From positions 1,021,954 to 1,085,953 of the forward strand of contig JBBHKE010001973.1 in NCBI GenBank assembly GCA_037447655.1: a DNA stretch of 64,000 nt, written 5' to 3'. Below are positions 10,878 to 22,350 of the stretch, piece by piece. Origin of the DNA: Zygnema cylindricum (taxonomy: Eukaryota > Streptophyta > Zygnematophyceae > Zygnematales > Zygnemataceae). Positions within the stretch are counted from its first letter, which is position 1, and every line of letters starts with the position of its first letter. The notes beneath the pieces are model-generated. The model was not told where the DNA came from. It did not search any database and worked only from the letters and a program-made list of their open reading frames with translations. The translations under genes were made by a program, and so were the position numbers.

Positions 10878-12431
10878 AAGGCAATTACAGAAAATCGTCC
10901 AGCTGATCCTCAATCATACCAAGAGGCTCGAGACTCGGACGAATGGGAGGAGAAGTGGAAACCGGCGTTTATCAAAGAATTTAATTCTGTAAAATCGAAT
11001 GGGTGTTTTGAAGAGGTAGATTTACCGGTTGGTAAGAAGGCGATTGACTCTAAGTGGGTTTTTAAGACAAAGACGGGAGCTTCGGGAGAAATTCTTAAGT
11101 ATAAGGCGCGGTTAGTATGTAAAGGCTTTCAGCAGAAGGAGGGTATTGATTATTCAGAGACTTTTGCTCCTGTGGTTAAGTTTGATTCTTTGCGAGCAAT
11201 TATTGCAATGGCGGCGGCGGAAGGAATGCATATCCAACAGATGGATATAGAGACAGCTTTCTTAAATGGAGAATTAGAAGAGGAGGTGTATATGAAAATT
11301 CCAGAAGGAGTTCCTGGAAAGAATGGAAAAGTATGGAGGTTGTGGAAAGCTTTGTATGGTTTGAAGCAGGCACCAAGAACATGGAACCATAAGCTTCACA
11401 AGGTTTTACTAATTTTGGGATTTAGGAGGCTTACTGCAGATTGTGGAGTGTATATTCGGGGAGAAGGTAGAGACATGGTAATTTTCAGTGTTTACGTAGA
11501 TGATTTCATTTCTATCTCTCACAACTTGGATTTACTTGGAGAATTAAAGATTGAATTTCGGAAGCATTTTAGAATCACAGATTTAGGAGATGCACAATAC
11601 ATTGTGGGAGTTCAGATTCAGAGGAGAAAGAACGGAGATATTAAGTTGAGCCAAGAACAATATGCAAAAGAGGTACTTGAAAGATTTGGGTTTTTAGATT
11701 GTAAGCCACTTGGAACTCCCCTTGATCCTCGTGACAAGCTTTCTAGTTTTGTTAAAAGTCCCGACGTTGATGCCCCGTATAGGGAGGCGGTCGGAAGCTT
11801 AATGTATTTGAGTGTCGGTACTAGGCCAGACATTAGTGCCGCAGTGAGCGTGGTTAGTCGATATTGTAGCAATCCTAAAAAAATACATTGGGAGGCAGTG
11901 AAGAGAATATTTAGATATTTGGCTGGAACACTTAGTCTTGGAATTGTTTATAGGAAAGATGAGAGCTTGAGTTGTTATGGGTATTGTGATGCCGATTATG
12001 GAGGAGACCATGATTCAGGAAGGTCTACGTCAGGATATGTGTTTTTACTTGCAGGTGGAGCTATCTCGTGGAATTCCCGTTTACAACCTACTGTGGCACT
12101 TTCATCGACGGAGGCGGAATATATGGCTGCATGTCATGCTGCGAAGAATGCTGTGTGGATTAAGGAATTTCTATCAGAAGTTGGAGTGGAAAAAGAATGC
12201 ATGCAAATACTAAGTGATAATATGTCTTCCATTGCACTTAGTAAAAATCCTATTTTGCATAAGCGCACTAAACACATTAAAATTCAGTGGCATTTTGTTC
12301 GAGATTTGGTTGCGGAAAAAGAAGTTGAATTTTTGTTTGTTCCTACAGAAGAACAAGCTGCTGATATGTTAACCAAAGCAGCATTGAAGGAAGTCTATGA
12401 AATGGGAAAGACATTAGTGGGCATGGAGTAA
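10878..12431 (+). CDS. Copia-1 reverse transcriptase-RNase H segment
   Basis: This continues the upstream gag-pol frame without a shift. The first internal Met is at 11172, inside the RT domain. Visible motifs are the copia RT entry (KWVFKTK, KARLVCKG), the catalytic YVDD at about 11492-11503, LYGLKQAPR, and the RNase H signatures STEAEYMA and HIKIQWHFVRD. The stop is TAA at 12429-12431. It cannot be translated on its own from an obvious start. Expression would need readthrough of TGA 10875-10877, or the element may be non-autonomous. Confidence 0.9.
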   Translation, partial: KAITENRPADPQSYQEARDSDEWEEKWKPAFIKEFNSVKSNGCFEEVDLPVGKKAIDSKWVFKTKTGASGEILKYKARLVCKGFQQKEGIDYSETFAPVVKFDSLRAIIAMAAAEGMHIQQMDIETAFLNGELEEEVYMKIPEGVPGKNGKVWRLWKALYGLKQAPRTWNHKLHKVLLILGFRRLTADCGVYIRGEGRDMVIFSVYVDDFISISHNLDLLGELKIEFRKHFRITDLGDAQYIVGVQIQRRKNGDIKLSQEQYAKEVLERFGFLDCKPLGTPLDPRDKLSSFVKSPDVDAPYREAVGSLMYLSVGTRPDISAAVSVVSRYCSNPKKIHWEAVKRIFRYLAGTLSLGIVYRKDESLSCYGYCDADYGGDHDSGRSTSGYVFLLAGGAISWNSRLQPTVALSSTEAEYMAACHAAKNAVWIKEFLSEVGVEKECMQILSDNMSSIALSKNPILHKRTKHIKIQWHFVRDLVAEKEVEFLFVPTEEQAADMLTKAALKEVYEMGKTLVGME

Positions 12432-12451
12432 GAGGGGGCTTTTGAGTGTCT

Positions 12452-12466
12452 CAGTAAGAAGGGGAA
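12452..12466 (+). other. Polypurine tract of copia-1
   Basis: The purine-rich AGTAAGAAGGGGAA directly precedes the 3' LTR, the expected position for the plus-strand primer. Confidence 0.7.
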
Positions 12467-13037
12467 TGTTAGGATATTGTACTGAGCACTCACTTAGCGA
12501 CGAGATACTCTCGTAGCTAAAGTAGCGACGACTAGCGACAAAAGTAGTCTCGTCGCTAAATATTTGAAGTGACGTAGAAGTTAGCGACGAAGTAGTTTCG
12601 TCGCTGGATATTTGAAGTGACGTTGAAATTAAGTGTTCGTTTCGTTTCACGTATGTTTGAATAGTACTATAGAAGTGACGTGGAAATTGCTTGGTAGTTT
12701 CGGTTCACGTAAGTTCAAGTCATACCGTGTGATTCAAGTTGGTTCGCGGTTGACTCTCTTTGTCGTACCGTGTTGTTCAAGTCGGTTCAACTTATTGGTC
12801 GTGTGTTTCACCGCGTTGGTTCCTACGCGTTTTTGGTCGTGTACCTATATATACTTGTTGAGACTTCGTGGTAGTATTATCTTTCGGAGGGATAGCTTGT
12901 GAAGAAGGCGTAGAAAGGTCAGAAGTAAAAAGAAGGAAGAAAAAGGAGTTGTATTTGCATTGTGCTTAATATATATATTGAATGTTTTTGGAGGAACACC
13001 ATTGTGAAGTGTATTTTATTTGGATTGTAAACTTTCA
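12467..13037 (+). repeat. 3' LTR of copia-1
   Basis: Same length as the 5' LTR. The differences seen by eye are GGAGGGATAG here against GGAGGTATAG, and AAAAAGAAGG against AAAAGGAAGG. It is followed by the AGCGC target duplication. Confidence 0.95.
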
Positions 13038-13219
13038 AGCGCTGGCATCCCGGAGTGGCTCTTTTGGCAACTTATGCCAAAAAAGCTGACAGATTGACAC
13101 GTGGCAGGTGTCTAGTAGATCCCAAGGAATAAAGGGACAAAGCCTTGGCCTCGGATGTGAAAGATACATCGTTTATATTGGAACCGTACCAAAACCGTAC
13201 AGACGTCATGGCGGCGACT

Positions 13220-14267
13220 TGAAACTTTGAGACCTCCATAAGTCCTCAGAGTGGACAGCTTCCAAGAAGCCTCTAGGATAACCCTGACCCCTTTGTGTTT
13301 CAGCAAGAATAACTGCCACCCTGGCAAACAAAAACTCTGACCACCTTCACCCCTGTGAAGGCAAGACTCCCCTGAGTCGATAGCAAAAAGAATCTCTGAA
13401 TTTGCTCCCCTGAGCAGTAAGTTATGGAGGGTCAAGAAGCTCTCTGGGAGAGAGGGTCCTATCTACCAATTTTTATAAGTCCTATCTCTCTCACAAACTC
13501 TATCTACTGATGTAAGAAACCAATCATATTACTTTTCCGTACACAAAAGTACAGTTGCCGGTGTACTTTCTGTACGAATACTGTACGACATGGCCTAAAT
13601 GTCGACACGTGGTGTGTCCAGATTTGCTCCCTTAATCCTCGGAGATGCCGCGATCCAATGTATTTCTGCCACGTGACATCCGATGTGGCAATGACAAAAA
13701 ACCGCCGAAATCCTCTTCCGCGATCTCGGCATTCATTCCGGCCGTCCGATTAAATGCAGATTTAATCGTAGCCGTAATAAATACATGCGCGGTATTCGTT
13801 TCGCTATCGAAACAAATGCGCGGTACTTGTTCCTTGTTCGTACCTTAATCCGTACTTTTACATAACTGGATCTATGTATCCCGTAAACATTTGCAGTTAA
13901 ATGAATTATCCTACTTAATTATATTTAAATAAATATCAAACACTTCATAGTCTATCACTAGTTTAAGAATTAAAGGTTAGGACTACCGGCCACCATTTAT
14001 CTAACTTTCCGTAGGTACCAGGATCAAATCCTGGTTCCGACAACTACCCTTTTAGTAAATAAACTTATCGGTAAATAAACTAATCTATTTCCCGTAAATC
14101 TCTGGATAGCCTAGGCAGCCATGGCTCTAGCTTCCACTCCAATTTCCCAGTGACTGCGACAATTGTGGGAGTTGGAGAGAGAATTTAGAGATAGACTGCC
14201 TCGGCTTCTTTCTGTATTTTAATTTAGACCTAGAAAATACTTAAAAAAGGAACCATCAATTTCTACA
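13220..14267. mobile_element. Solo LTR, 1048 bp, inside the hAT element
   Basis: The insert begins TGAAACTTTGAGACC and ends ATTTCTACA, with the canonical TG and CA termini. It is flanked by a 5 bp duplication CGACT (13215-13219 and 14268-14272). The sister hAT element near 58490-58505 lacks it. No coding region is present, so it is best read as a solo LTR left by recombination; a very small non-autonomous LTR element is the alternative. The sequence is unlike the two copia LTRs in this window. Confidence 0.75.
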
Positions 14268-14513
14268 CGACTGTACTTTCTGCACGTCCGGGGAATAAGA
14301 CATACAGCTGAGTGTACATGCCGTACATTTATATGTACGGATCGCCGATAGTTATCGTTATCGATGTTATCGCCGATAAGTACCCGATATTATCGGCTAC
14401 ACTTATCGGCGATAGGACCGATAACGATATATCGAACCAATGTATCGATTATCGGGAACCCGAAAAAAGGTCCATATCGGTTATCGGTAAATGCTTACCG
14501 ATACACAACACTA

Positions 14514-16229
14514 GTTTTTACGACAGATTTTTTACAACCAGATAATATACATCTCTTTTAAAACCGAACTAATCTCTATGATTCCTTCCTCTTGTCTAAC
14601 ATGATTGGCAAGAAGCCAATCTAATCTCTACATTAACTGCTTTTACAGTTTTGGCTTCTCATTTCTATATTCTTCTATGCAAGGTTCAAAATACTTAAAA
14701 CTAAATATAAACGAGCCTATATTTAACCACTCTTATTCCTCTACGTACCATATTGTTACGGCTTCAGAATTGTGACCCGGCCTCAATTTTTTCCAGCATT
14801 TTAATTCTGTTGGTGCACACCTAGTGTAATCTAGTTCAGCAGCTGGTCAATTTCGTCCGTCGACATTTTGGATTTTCATGCAAAGCACACTTTTTCCGAA
14901 GATCTCCAGTTACAAATCTGTGTTCTTGAAGGTCATGGAAAACAACGATTTATCAAACTTGAATTCAAATTTTAAAATGGTGTAGAAGCTGGCCAGAATG
15001 TACACATCCGATAGTATTACGTTAGCAGCCATAACAAAAAATAAAGATTAAAAACAAATGAACAGGAAAGGACAAAAATAGATAAAGAGACAAATGAAAA
15101 AGAAAACAGCAAGGACAAAAGAGGCTGTCGCGAACTTAAGCTCAATATGTTGAATGAATGAAAAGACAGTGGGACGTTTGAGTTTTATACAGTAACTCAA
15201 ACGGGGAAGCCGCACTATATAAAAGTGGAGGTAGAACTAATCTAGGTACATCTAGTAGTGGTAAAAGACTTACTAGTTAGAAAGATTCCAAGAGTTAGTG
15301 GGAACCTTTCTACGCTAAAACGATATGTACAACGAAGGTACAAAAAGTACAGGAACACTAATTAAAGTAGTATACTTAACACTTAGTGTTCTAGGACTTA
15401 ACTATCAAGAAAGTAAAAACTAACTAAACATAATGGTTCAATAGTAGAGTGGAATGTTTGAATTCCACTAGATAGATATATTAGCTTTTGTCCCATCCTT
15501 GAAAGCGTCATTTTACTTCCATCTCGCAATAGCTGAAAATCAAATCCTCCCACTTCTTCTCTTCAAGCAAGTCTCTCCTCTCATCCAGCCCTGTCTCTGT
15601 CTCTGTCTCTCTGTCTCTGTCTGTCTCTGTCCTGTTCTCTCTCTGTCTTTCTCTCTGTCCCTCTCTCTGTGGCACTTGCTTCATTTTCGGCGCACCCCTA
15701 CCATTTTCACAGAGGAGCCAGAAAAAAATTCTTTGTAGCTCACTCAAACAAACGACCTATTCTCTTCTTGAAAGTCGAGTTTTTGCACATTTGAAATTTC
15801 CATTGACCCTTTCTTTTTAGTACCCTCATTGCCCGACTAACATATCCAGCAAATAAACGTCTCCATTGCCTTTCCTTCTCCCTCTCTCATCAGAGGCTTT
15901 TCCTCTTCGCATGGCTCCTCCGCTATTCGCACGTGTCCAGCAGATAACATCTTTTCCATGGATTTTCCTTCTTCCTGTTGCTGCATTGAGCAAGATATGC
16001 CGTTCAATACTGGGGTGGGTGTGTGGGTCCGTATAGAAGGAGAGGCCATGAAAGGCCACAATAGTCCGTACACCCTCAATACACTCAAAAGTACTAATTA
16101 AAGACCCGCCAAACCCGGCATGAGGGCTGGTGACGAAGTGGTTAGCGCATTTTCTCCAAGTGTGGGAAATGTCAAATCTAACACTTAGTCTCATGATAAG
16201 CTCTTCCACTTAGCATGGATCCTCAGCTA
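14514..16229. other. Intergenic, no gene seen
   Basis: AT-rich DNA. A TATA-like CTATATAAAAG is at about 15215-15225 but leads to no recognisable frame. A CTCTGT/CTCTCT microsatellite occupies about 15594-15670. The minus-strand open frame at 15826-16209 has no ATG at its start; its tail resembles the end of the repeat protein at 16230-17213, so it may be a duplicated fragment of that locus. Confidence 0.5.
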
Positions 16230-17213
16230 TCATAACATATCCAGCAGAAAACACCCGGTGCTCGACTCCTCTTGCAAGTCAGCATCTCCGCCATTCTTTT
16301 CCCGTCTCCTCTCCTCTTGAAGGCAAAAATCTCCTCCATTCCGTTCCCGTCTCCTCTCCTCTTGAAAGCAAAAATCTCCTCCATTCCTTTCCCGTCTCCT
16401 CTCCTCCTGAAAGCGATCATCTCCGCAGTTCCTTTCCCCTCTCCTCTCCTCTTGCCAGCCAGCATATCCACTATTCCTTTCCCGTCTCCTCTCCTCTTGA
16501 AAGCAAGCATCTCCGCCATTCCTTTCCCGTCTCCTCTCCTCTTGAAAGCGATCATCTCTGCAGTTCCTTTCCCATTTCGTCTCCTTTTGCCAGCCAGCAT
16601 ATCCGCCATTCCTTTCCCCAGCCTGACAACATACTACATTGAAAGACATTTTCATGAAGCTGTCGAGTTTTTTTGTGTACCTTATCGTCACTTCCTTATC
16701 ATACATATTTTCCAGCGAATACTGACTGCATTTTATTTCCATTAGGGATTTGCTGGCATTGAAATTTTGTTGAGCTACCAGCCCTTCCCATAAGAAAGGC
16801 AGAGAGCAGGCCATGAGACCTATCAGATCCATGAGACGCATGACTGCACAACTGTTTGCTACAATTCCCTCTACCAAGCCCGTCCTCTTCATCTGTTCCA
16901 TGAAAACTGAGCTTTCAGTTTCACACAATTGGAGACAAGCTAAATCTTTTTCCCACTTCCAGCTGGTTTTTGACGACATAGTTTTAAAAAGCAGTGATTG
17001 TTGTTGTGGAAGCTTGTAAATAGACAGAATATTATTCTCAAGTAGTACCTGGAATACAGTTTTTTCATCGACGTTTCCTTTTTTTTGTTTCACTTCAATT
17101 AACGATGAGACTTTTTCCTTAGATTCCCATATTGAACTACCGACACTAACAATTAGGTTTTCCAGCAAGCTAGCACCGATATCCGTCAATTGGTCTGCAA
17201 TAAATTCCTCCAT
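16230..17213 (-). CDS. Hypothetical protein with C-terminal 15-residue tandem repeats
   Basis: An ATG at 17213 opens 327 codons. The first 195 residues match no family I recognise; the composition is ordinary, with a hydrophobic stretch around residues 128-145 that is probably too short and mixed to be a firm membrane segment. From about residue 198 to 318 it consists of about eight 15-residue repeats of the form QEERRRERNGGDACF, very rich in Arg, Glu and Gly. The last residues are LLDML. The repeats are a 45 bp DNA minisatellite that stays in frame, which could mean selection or chance. No introns are needed. Expression and function are unknown, and a repeat-driven spurious frame is possible for the C-terminal part. 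Confidence 0.4.
   Translation of the reverse strand: MEEFIADQLTDIGASLLENLIVSVGSSIWESKEKVSSLIEVKQKKGNVDEKTVFQVLLENNILSIYKLPQQQSLLFKTMSSKTSWKWEKDLACLQLCETESSVFMEQMKRTGLVEGIVANSCAVMRLMDLIGLMACSLPFLWEGLVAQQNFNASKSLMEIKCSQYSLENMYDKEVTIRYTKKLDSFMKMSFNVVCCQAGERNGGYAGWQKETKWERNCRDDRFQEERRRERNGGDACFQEERRRERNSGYAGWQEERRGERNCGDDRFQEERRRERNGGDFCFQEERRRERNGGDFCLQEERRREKNGGDADLQEESSTGCFLLDML
16262..16612. repeat. 45 bp minisatellite, about eight copies
   Basis: Plus-strand units contain CTTTCCCGTCTCCTCTCC followed by TCTTGAAAGCAA and ATCTCCGCCATTC variants. The unit is a multiple of three and encodes the 15-residue repeats on the minus strand. Confidence 0.85.
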
Positions 17214-17269
17214 TGAGACTTACGTGGAACGACGTACAAGAATCACAAAAAAACTGTAAGAGACGGCGA

Positions 17270-17372
17270 GGGAGAGGGGGAGAGAGAGAGAGAGCGGTGA
17301 GGGAGAGCGAGAGAGAGAGGGGGCGGTAAGGGAGAGCGAGAAAGAGAGAGAGAGAGACAGACAGAGGGCAGG
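17270..17372. repeat. GA-rich microsatellite
   Basis: Interrupted GAGAGA runs with GGGAGAGCGAGA variants, just upstream of the repeat-protein start. There is no coding evidence. Confidence 0.9.
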
Positions 17373-17399
17373 AGAGAGGAAGGGTTAGACGGACAGACT

Positions 17400-19135
17400 G
17401 GGTAGAGAGAATTACATGCTTTCAGGAAGACGGGAAAAGTTAACGTTTCATAGCCATGCCACATCAAGGCTTCTGTCGATGTCACCGTCACCGTCACCGT
17501 CAAATATGCCTAGCTGTAACGCGCTAAATGAAATTTGATTTTTCGGTTTGACGGTCAACGATAAAAGCAAATCCTGTCCATTCAAATCAAATTGCCCAAC
17601 CTGCGACCGCCCTGCATTTGTACGGTTGTACTTTCAAAATTGTCCACAAGACCGAGCAACTACTGTACAGTACAGTGCTGTACAGTAGATCGCTTGTCGT
17701 TATTGGTGTTAACAACACTACTGTAGTTTTGTTGCGGCTTTATTTGGCACAGAATCATATATTACTGTAGTGTTTTTGACATTGAAAATCTGAAATATTA
17801 TTAATGCGAAGTTTTCATTTAGAATATAATTTTCAAGTAGGGATTTCACAGTATGTGTGATTCGTGCGGTAGTACAGATTACAACTATTCCCAGCGCACT
17901 AAACGACACTTTTGATCTAAGGTCAAGAGTACGGTATGACAAACCGCCCAAAATTGTCGCGCTGAAATTGTTGACCTTGCCGACTTTTTGTTTTGAATTG
18001 GTCGCTTTATTTTTACTTGTCGGCACTTCCACAGAATTTTTTAGAAAAGCTTAGGGCTCGGGAACTGGCGGTCTGAAAATTGTGTGAAAAGGTGATATCA
18101 ACGCACAAATGTTGACTCCCGTTTACGCGTCCCCCCGAAACGGACGTTTTATGTGCCAATGGGACGTATCACAAAACAATGCAAGTACAGGGCACCGTAA
18201 ATCGTGATTAGGGTAAAATTGTAGGAAACAAATAGTGTTATAAACGCTATTTTAGGTTCAAGAACTCGTAGCCAACCAGATATCAACGCTAATTAACACA
18301 CATAACGCTAATTTGTACACATATTCCCATAGTTTAGCAGCCTTCTTTATTAGTATGGATCAAATTTGGAGTACGATTTTCCGTGTCGACGCCGTTATCT
18401 GACACTTATTATGCACTTCCGTACGAAAATATTAGTAAGGAATGACACATTTCGTACATCACACTATTTAAATACCTCCTGAATTAGAGCAAGCGCAAAG
18501 GAAAAATTATATTATCAATTCTATTTCAAGTTCAAAGGTCGTCATGGAAGGGCGGCGATATAGTGTTATTAGCATTAAAAGCGATTCACGGTGTAGTGTC
18601 GTTTTCGTGTCAGAAAACGTTTTTTTTGCGCGATGACCTGTTTCTTTGACCCAATGCGTTGACCGGATCATTATTGCGCCAATTAGAATCAGCCGCGAGT
18701 ATCATTACAACCTAGAAAGCTAAAAGTACGAGAAGGACGAAAACATTTGACAGCGTGTTTTCACGGCTTTTTCCAAATTGTTGGAGGCTCAATCCCCAAA
18801 TTGGACGAATCAGATTCCTGTTTGGGACGGTCAAAACTATTTCAATGTATCTCATTTTTTTTCCTTCCCGAAAAGTACACCTGTAACAAAATAACAGGTC
18901 CATTCTGTAACCTCCGACTCTTTGACTTTGAAAAGTCAAAACGGACGCCGCGAGAATTTAGTTATTTACTGGAACGAGAAACTAAGGGAGTACACAAAAA
19001 AATAGGTCTGGACATGATATAATTATTTGAAAGGACTCCATACAGGCATACATACATAGCCAACTCCCATCCTCCTACTGAAACAGAAAAAGCTCATTTT
19101 GTCACTGCTGCAAAGGAGAAACTAAGAAAACTTAT
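17400..19135. other. Intergenic region upstream of HSPA12-like copy 1
   Basis: It holds a MITE (18193-18593, listed separately) and a GTAC-rich near-palindrome at about 17650-17690 (CTACTGTACAGTACAG and its inverse). No gene was recognised. Confidence 0.5.
18193..18593. mobile_element. MITE of the CACCG family
   Basis: Begins CACCGTAAATCGTGATTAG and ends with the inverse CTAAT-type box and GCGATTCACGGTG. The right side is followed by TA, while the left base pair is altered. The internal part shares ACACTATTTAAA with other family members. It is the most diverged copy in the window. Confidence 0.65.
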
Positions 19136-19143
19136 AAACCCTA
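19136..19143 (+). promoter_or_regulatory. Telo-box-like motif upstream of HSPA12-like copy 1
   Basis: AAACCCTA occurs 24 bases before the start codon. In plants this motif is common near transcription starts of growth and translation genes. A single short match is weak evidence. Confidence 0.3.
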
Positions 19144-19166
19144 GAATAATATACGAACCTGCAGCC

Positions 19167-21131
19167 ATGTCAGCCCAGCCTCATGGCGAAAGATACATCG
19201 TCGCACTCGACTTCGGAACCACATTTTCCGGCGTCGCATTCGCTCGCAAATCCTTTCCTGACGATGTTTTCCTCATCCACCATTGGCCGTCGCAGGAAGA
19301 GGCTGCGATGCCGTACTGCAAAACGCCAACTGCGCTTTGGTACATGCTGGACGAACGAGGTGTCTGGGTCGCACGTGCGTGGGGCTGGCCAGCTGTCGCC
19401 GGTTTCGCCAAAGAATCCGAAGCTGCAAGACGTAGCAAATCCAAGGCAGAAAAACCTGCAGGATATATTCTAAAGAAATTCAAGCTCCAGCTGTCAGATG
19501 AAGGGACGCCTGAAATCCAGGGCGGGCTTCCTCCCGGTGTTACTGCTGACAGGGCGATTGCAGACTACTTGCGAGGCATGTCTACGTTTGTTCTGAACGA
19601 GCTGCACAAAAACTTTGGCACACACGTGCGAATGAAGGAATTAGAGTGGGCGCTCACTGTGCCAGCTATCTGGGGAGAAAGGGCAAAGCAGAAAATGCGC
19701 GATCTTGCCCGAGAAGCCGGGATGACTGTCGAAGGATCTCCGCCTCTCAGCATCATTCTGGAGCCAGAGGCGGCATCCACATATTGCCACCACAAGAAGG
19801 CGGTCATGGTGCAGAAAAAAGACAGAATCTTGATTCTTGACGCGGGAGGAGGCACAGTGGACATTGTGCTTCATGAGAAGGTGGGAGATGGAGCGGAGGT
19901 GAGAGAGGTAACGAGGAGCAGTGGAGGACTGTGCGGGTCTTCCTACCTTGACGAAGGTTTTTTTAAATTTTTGGAGCAGAGGATAAGCTGTTTGAAGAGC
20001 TGCGTGCAGCAGGATCCGAGCATGATAGGAAAGCTGACGAAGCAATGGGATGAAATCAAGAGGACATTCAGGTGAGATCACATCTATTCAGTCAAAAATC
20101 GGAAATTTGACAAAATTTGAGCTACATGTCCCATTTAATTTAACGTTTGAGATTCTTGTTTCTTTGTTGTGAGATAACTGTGTCTGTATGTGCAGCACTG
20201 TAGTCAAATTATTTTTACAAACATAATTAAAATTTATACACATGTTCCCTTCTGAATATCCAACCTCGTGATTCTTCTGCTCAATGACCGTTTTTGTTAA
20301 CAAAATATTTTACATTTTTATGTTTTCAGCGGTGACGGTCGCCCGAAATACTTTGATGTTCCAAACAAGCTTGCCGCTGCTTGGGAGAGAACAGGTGCTG
20401 ATGAACCTGATTTTGATTCAATTGAGCTTACAAATAAGGACTTGGAGGGAATCTTCGACCCTGTAATAAATAAAGTGATCGACCTTGTGAGGGCACAACT
20501 GTCTGAAGCTGGGAAATGCAAAGTCATTCTTGCAGTGGGGGGGTTCTCAGAAAACGCCTATCTCATTAAGAAAGTGAACGAGAAATTCAAAAGTACAGGT
20601 ATAGTTGAAATGGTTGTGGTGCCGCCCAGTCCCGGTGCCGCGATCTGTCACGGAGCGCTGCTGCAGAGATTGCATCCGGGCAAAATTCTTTCGAGAGTTG
20701 CGCGAAAAACATATGGAGTAGCTATTTTGAGCCCCTTTGAGCCTGGTGTTCATCCAGAAAGCAAGCGTCTTGTCCTCAGCGACGGAGAAGCTAGATGCAA
20801 CAATGTGTTTTCCGTATTTGTGAGAAATGGAGAAACAGTAGACACCAATTCTGTCATTAAAAAAAGGCAAATCCCAATGGAGGCTACTGATGTAAGGATC
20901 GTAGTTTCAGTATATAGTACCGACTCGCCGTCACCCGCTTTTGTGGATGAGCCAGGAGTGACATTGGAGGGCACAATTACAGTGGACATGCCTGACACCA
21001 GGCTTGGAAAAAAAAGGGAGGTTGAGATCAGCATGTCTTTTGGAAAGACCTGTATTGAAGTGACGGCGCGAGGAATCAATTTCAAGGAAGGAGAAAATTC
21101 ATCGAAGTTGCCAGTAAGATTTGCGACGTGA
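19167..21131 (+). CDS. HSPA12-like HSP70-family ATPase (copy 1)
   Basis: Two exons, 19167-20071 and 20330-21131, joined in phase 2 by a GT-AG intron of 258 bp, encode 568 residues. The actin/HSP70 ATPase fold is shown by the phosphate-1 loop DFGTTFSG at residues 15-22, phosphate-2 DAGGGTVD from residue 225, and the adenosine motif VGGFSE at about 371-376. EPEAAS and GGLCGSSYLDE are typical of the HSPA12 branch rather than canonical cytosolic HSP70, and the usual C-terminal EEVD is absent. The last 150 residues probably form a beta-rich domain. No signal peptide or membrane segment is seen, so a cytosolic or nuclear place is likely. Copy 2 shares the intron position and phase. HSPA12 proteins are chaperone-like ATPases of mostly unknown clients, and the role here is unknown. 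Its 3' end faces copy B of the GIL1 family. Confidence 0.9.
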
Positions 21132-21995
21132 CTCTTTGACATCAGATGTCTGCTTCTACTATATGAAGAATTGTTAATTTTCATAAAAAAGTATGTAAGA
21201 ATCTGCATAAAAAAGCATATAAGGACTGTTAGTGTCCATAGGAAAGCATATAAAAACTGATAGTGTGCAACCTTAAAGAGGTCACGGTATGCCAGCTGTC
21301 CAATTGTTAGCCTGCCCTTAATCGTTCTGCCAGTGGATAGAAATATCAGCTTTTAGAGTATAAATCAGCTTTATGAACAGATTATTTAATTATTTGGTGG
21401 ATTCACTATAGTTTTACTTTGTGAGATCAAATTTATTTTATTTGTGTATAAATTTTAATTTTAGTTTTAATTTTATTCTTATTGTTAGCAACGACAGTCT
21501 TGTCGATGTATGCTTCTGAAAAAGACAAGGTCTGGGGTGATAAATGAAATGATTTCTTAATAGATATCAATAGTTACATATCTTAAGGTCTGCATATATA
21601 CAAAATTTGAATATCACATCCGACTAAAATCATCAAAACATTTAGAAACTAAAAAATAGAACTGTGTTTATGGACGTCGTCAATTACTTTTCTCTTTTTG
21701 GTGCAATATTGTTGTCTTGTTTTGTATCGGCTAAAGCTCTTCACCGCTATTAGTTGATGAAATAGAAGAAATTAACCAGAAGTAATTAGATAAAATTGAA
21801 ACGAATCTGAAATGAAATGAAAAAAAAAATAACAGCAATGAATGTCTTGTAAATGAAAGCAACAGATGGAATTCAGAAAACTCTTTATCTCTGGAAGCTT
21901 TGGCTTGTTCAAGAAAGAATCTTAAGAAAAAGAAAGAAAAGAAACGAAAAATGAAAGAAAACAGAGAAGAAAAAAAAAAAAAAAAAAAAGGAAAA

Positions 21996-22027
<32 letters not shown>

Positions 22028-22265
22028 AAAAGAAAAAATCGAAAAAAAAAAAAGTTGGGAAACTTGGAATGAGGACCCCAGAATGACATGCAAGTCACAC
22101 GTGTGTATGGAAGAGGGATTTTTAAACTTGTAAAAAAGTAGACAATCTAGATATATGGGCAATATAATCAATACACTCAAATGTTGCCGTCATTAATCGT
22201 CAATATTGATTTTGTGTACAAAAAAAACACGAGATTATCTAGCCAAGGATGTTATCATATATGGG

Positions 22266-22350
22266 CTTTTCAAGGTTTTTCTAAGGTTTTTTAGGGTTTC
22301 CTAGGGTTTGAAGAGTTTTTAGGGTTTTTTTTGTTACTTTAGGGTTATTG
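22266..22350 (+). repeat. Degenerate interstitial telomere-like repeats
   Basis: Several TTAGGGTTT and CTAGGGTTT units occur among TTTTT spacers, related to the plant telomere repeat TTTAGGG but irregular. Confidence 0.4.

Larger units (their letters stand above)
7173..13037 (+). mobile_element. Young Ty1/copia LTR retrotransposon (copia-1)
   Basis: The element is 5865 bp. Its two 571 bp LTRs (7173-7743 and 12467-13037) begin TGTTAGGATATTG and end AACTTTCA. I found two differences between them by eye, so insertion was recent. The target duplication AGCGC occurs at 7168-7172 and 13038-13042. The sister hAT element near 58310-58325 shows the empty site. Gag, protease, integrase, reverse transcriptase and RNase H follow in that order, the order that defines copia. 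One in-frame TGA splits the reading frame. Confidence 0.95.
6714..14513. mobile_element. hAT-like element hosting two nested LTR insertions
   Basis: The flanks 6714-7172, 13038-13219 and 14268-14513 together match the uninterrupted element at 57863-58756. Removing the copia element, the solo LTR and their target duplications leaves about 877 bp, against 894 bp in the sister copy. The right terminal repeat is TACCGATACACAACACTA. The left one is eroded but still reads TATCGGTAAAAAACTTATCG internally. A target duplication is not clear. No transposase is encoded. Confidence 0.75.

Noticed and set aside
13975-14045. tRNA 3'-half-like string (GGATCAAATCCTGGTTCCGA) in the solo LTR
   Set aside because: No matching 5' half or acceptor stem; probably chance or a very old fragment.
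16115-16180. Possible second tRNA-like sequence (GTGGTTAGCGC and a weak B-box)
   Set aside because: The acceptor and anticodon arms do not pair; only an A-box-like string is present.
21731-22180. Phe-rich frame resembling a membrane protein
   Set aside because: It is the complement of a poly-A tract; there are no other features of a gene.
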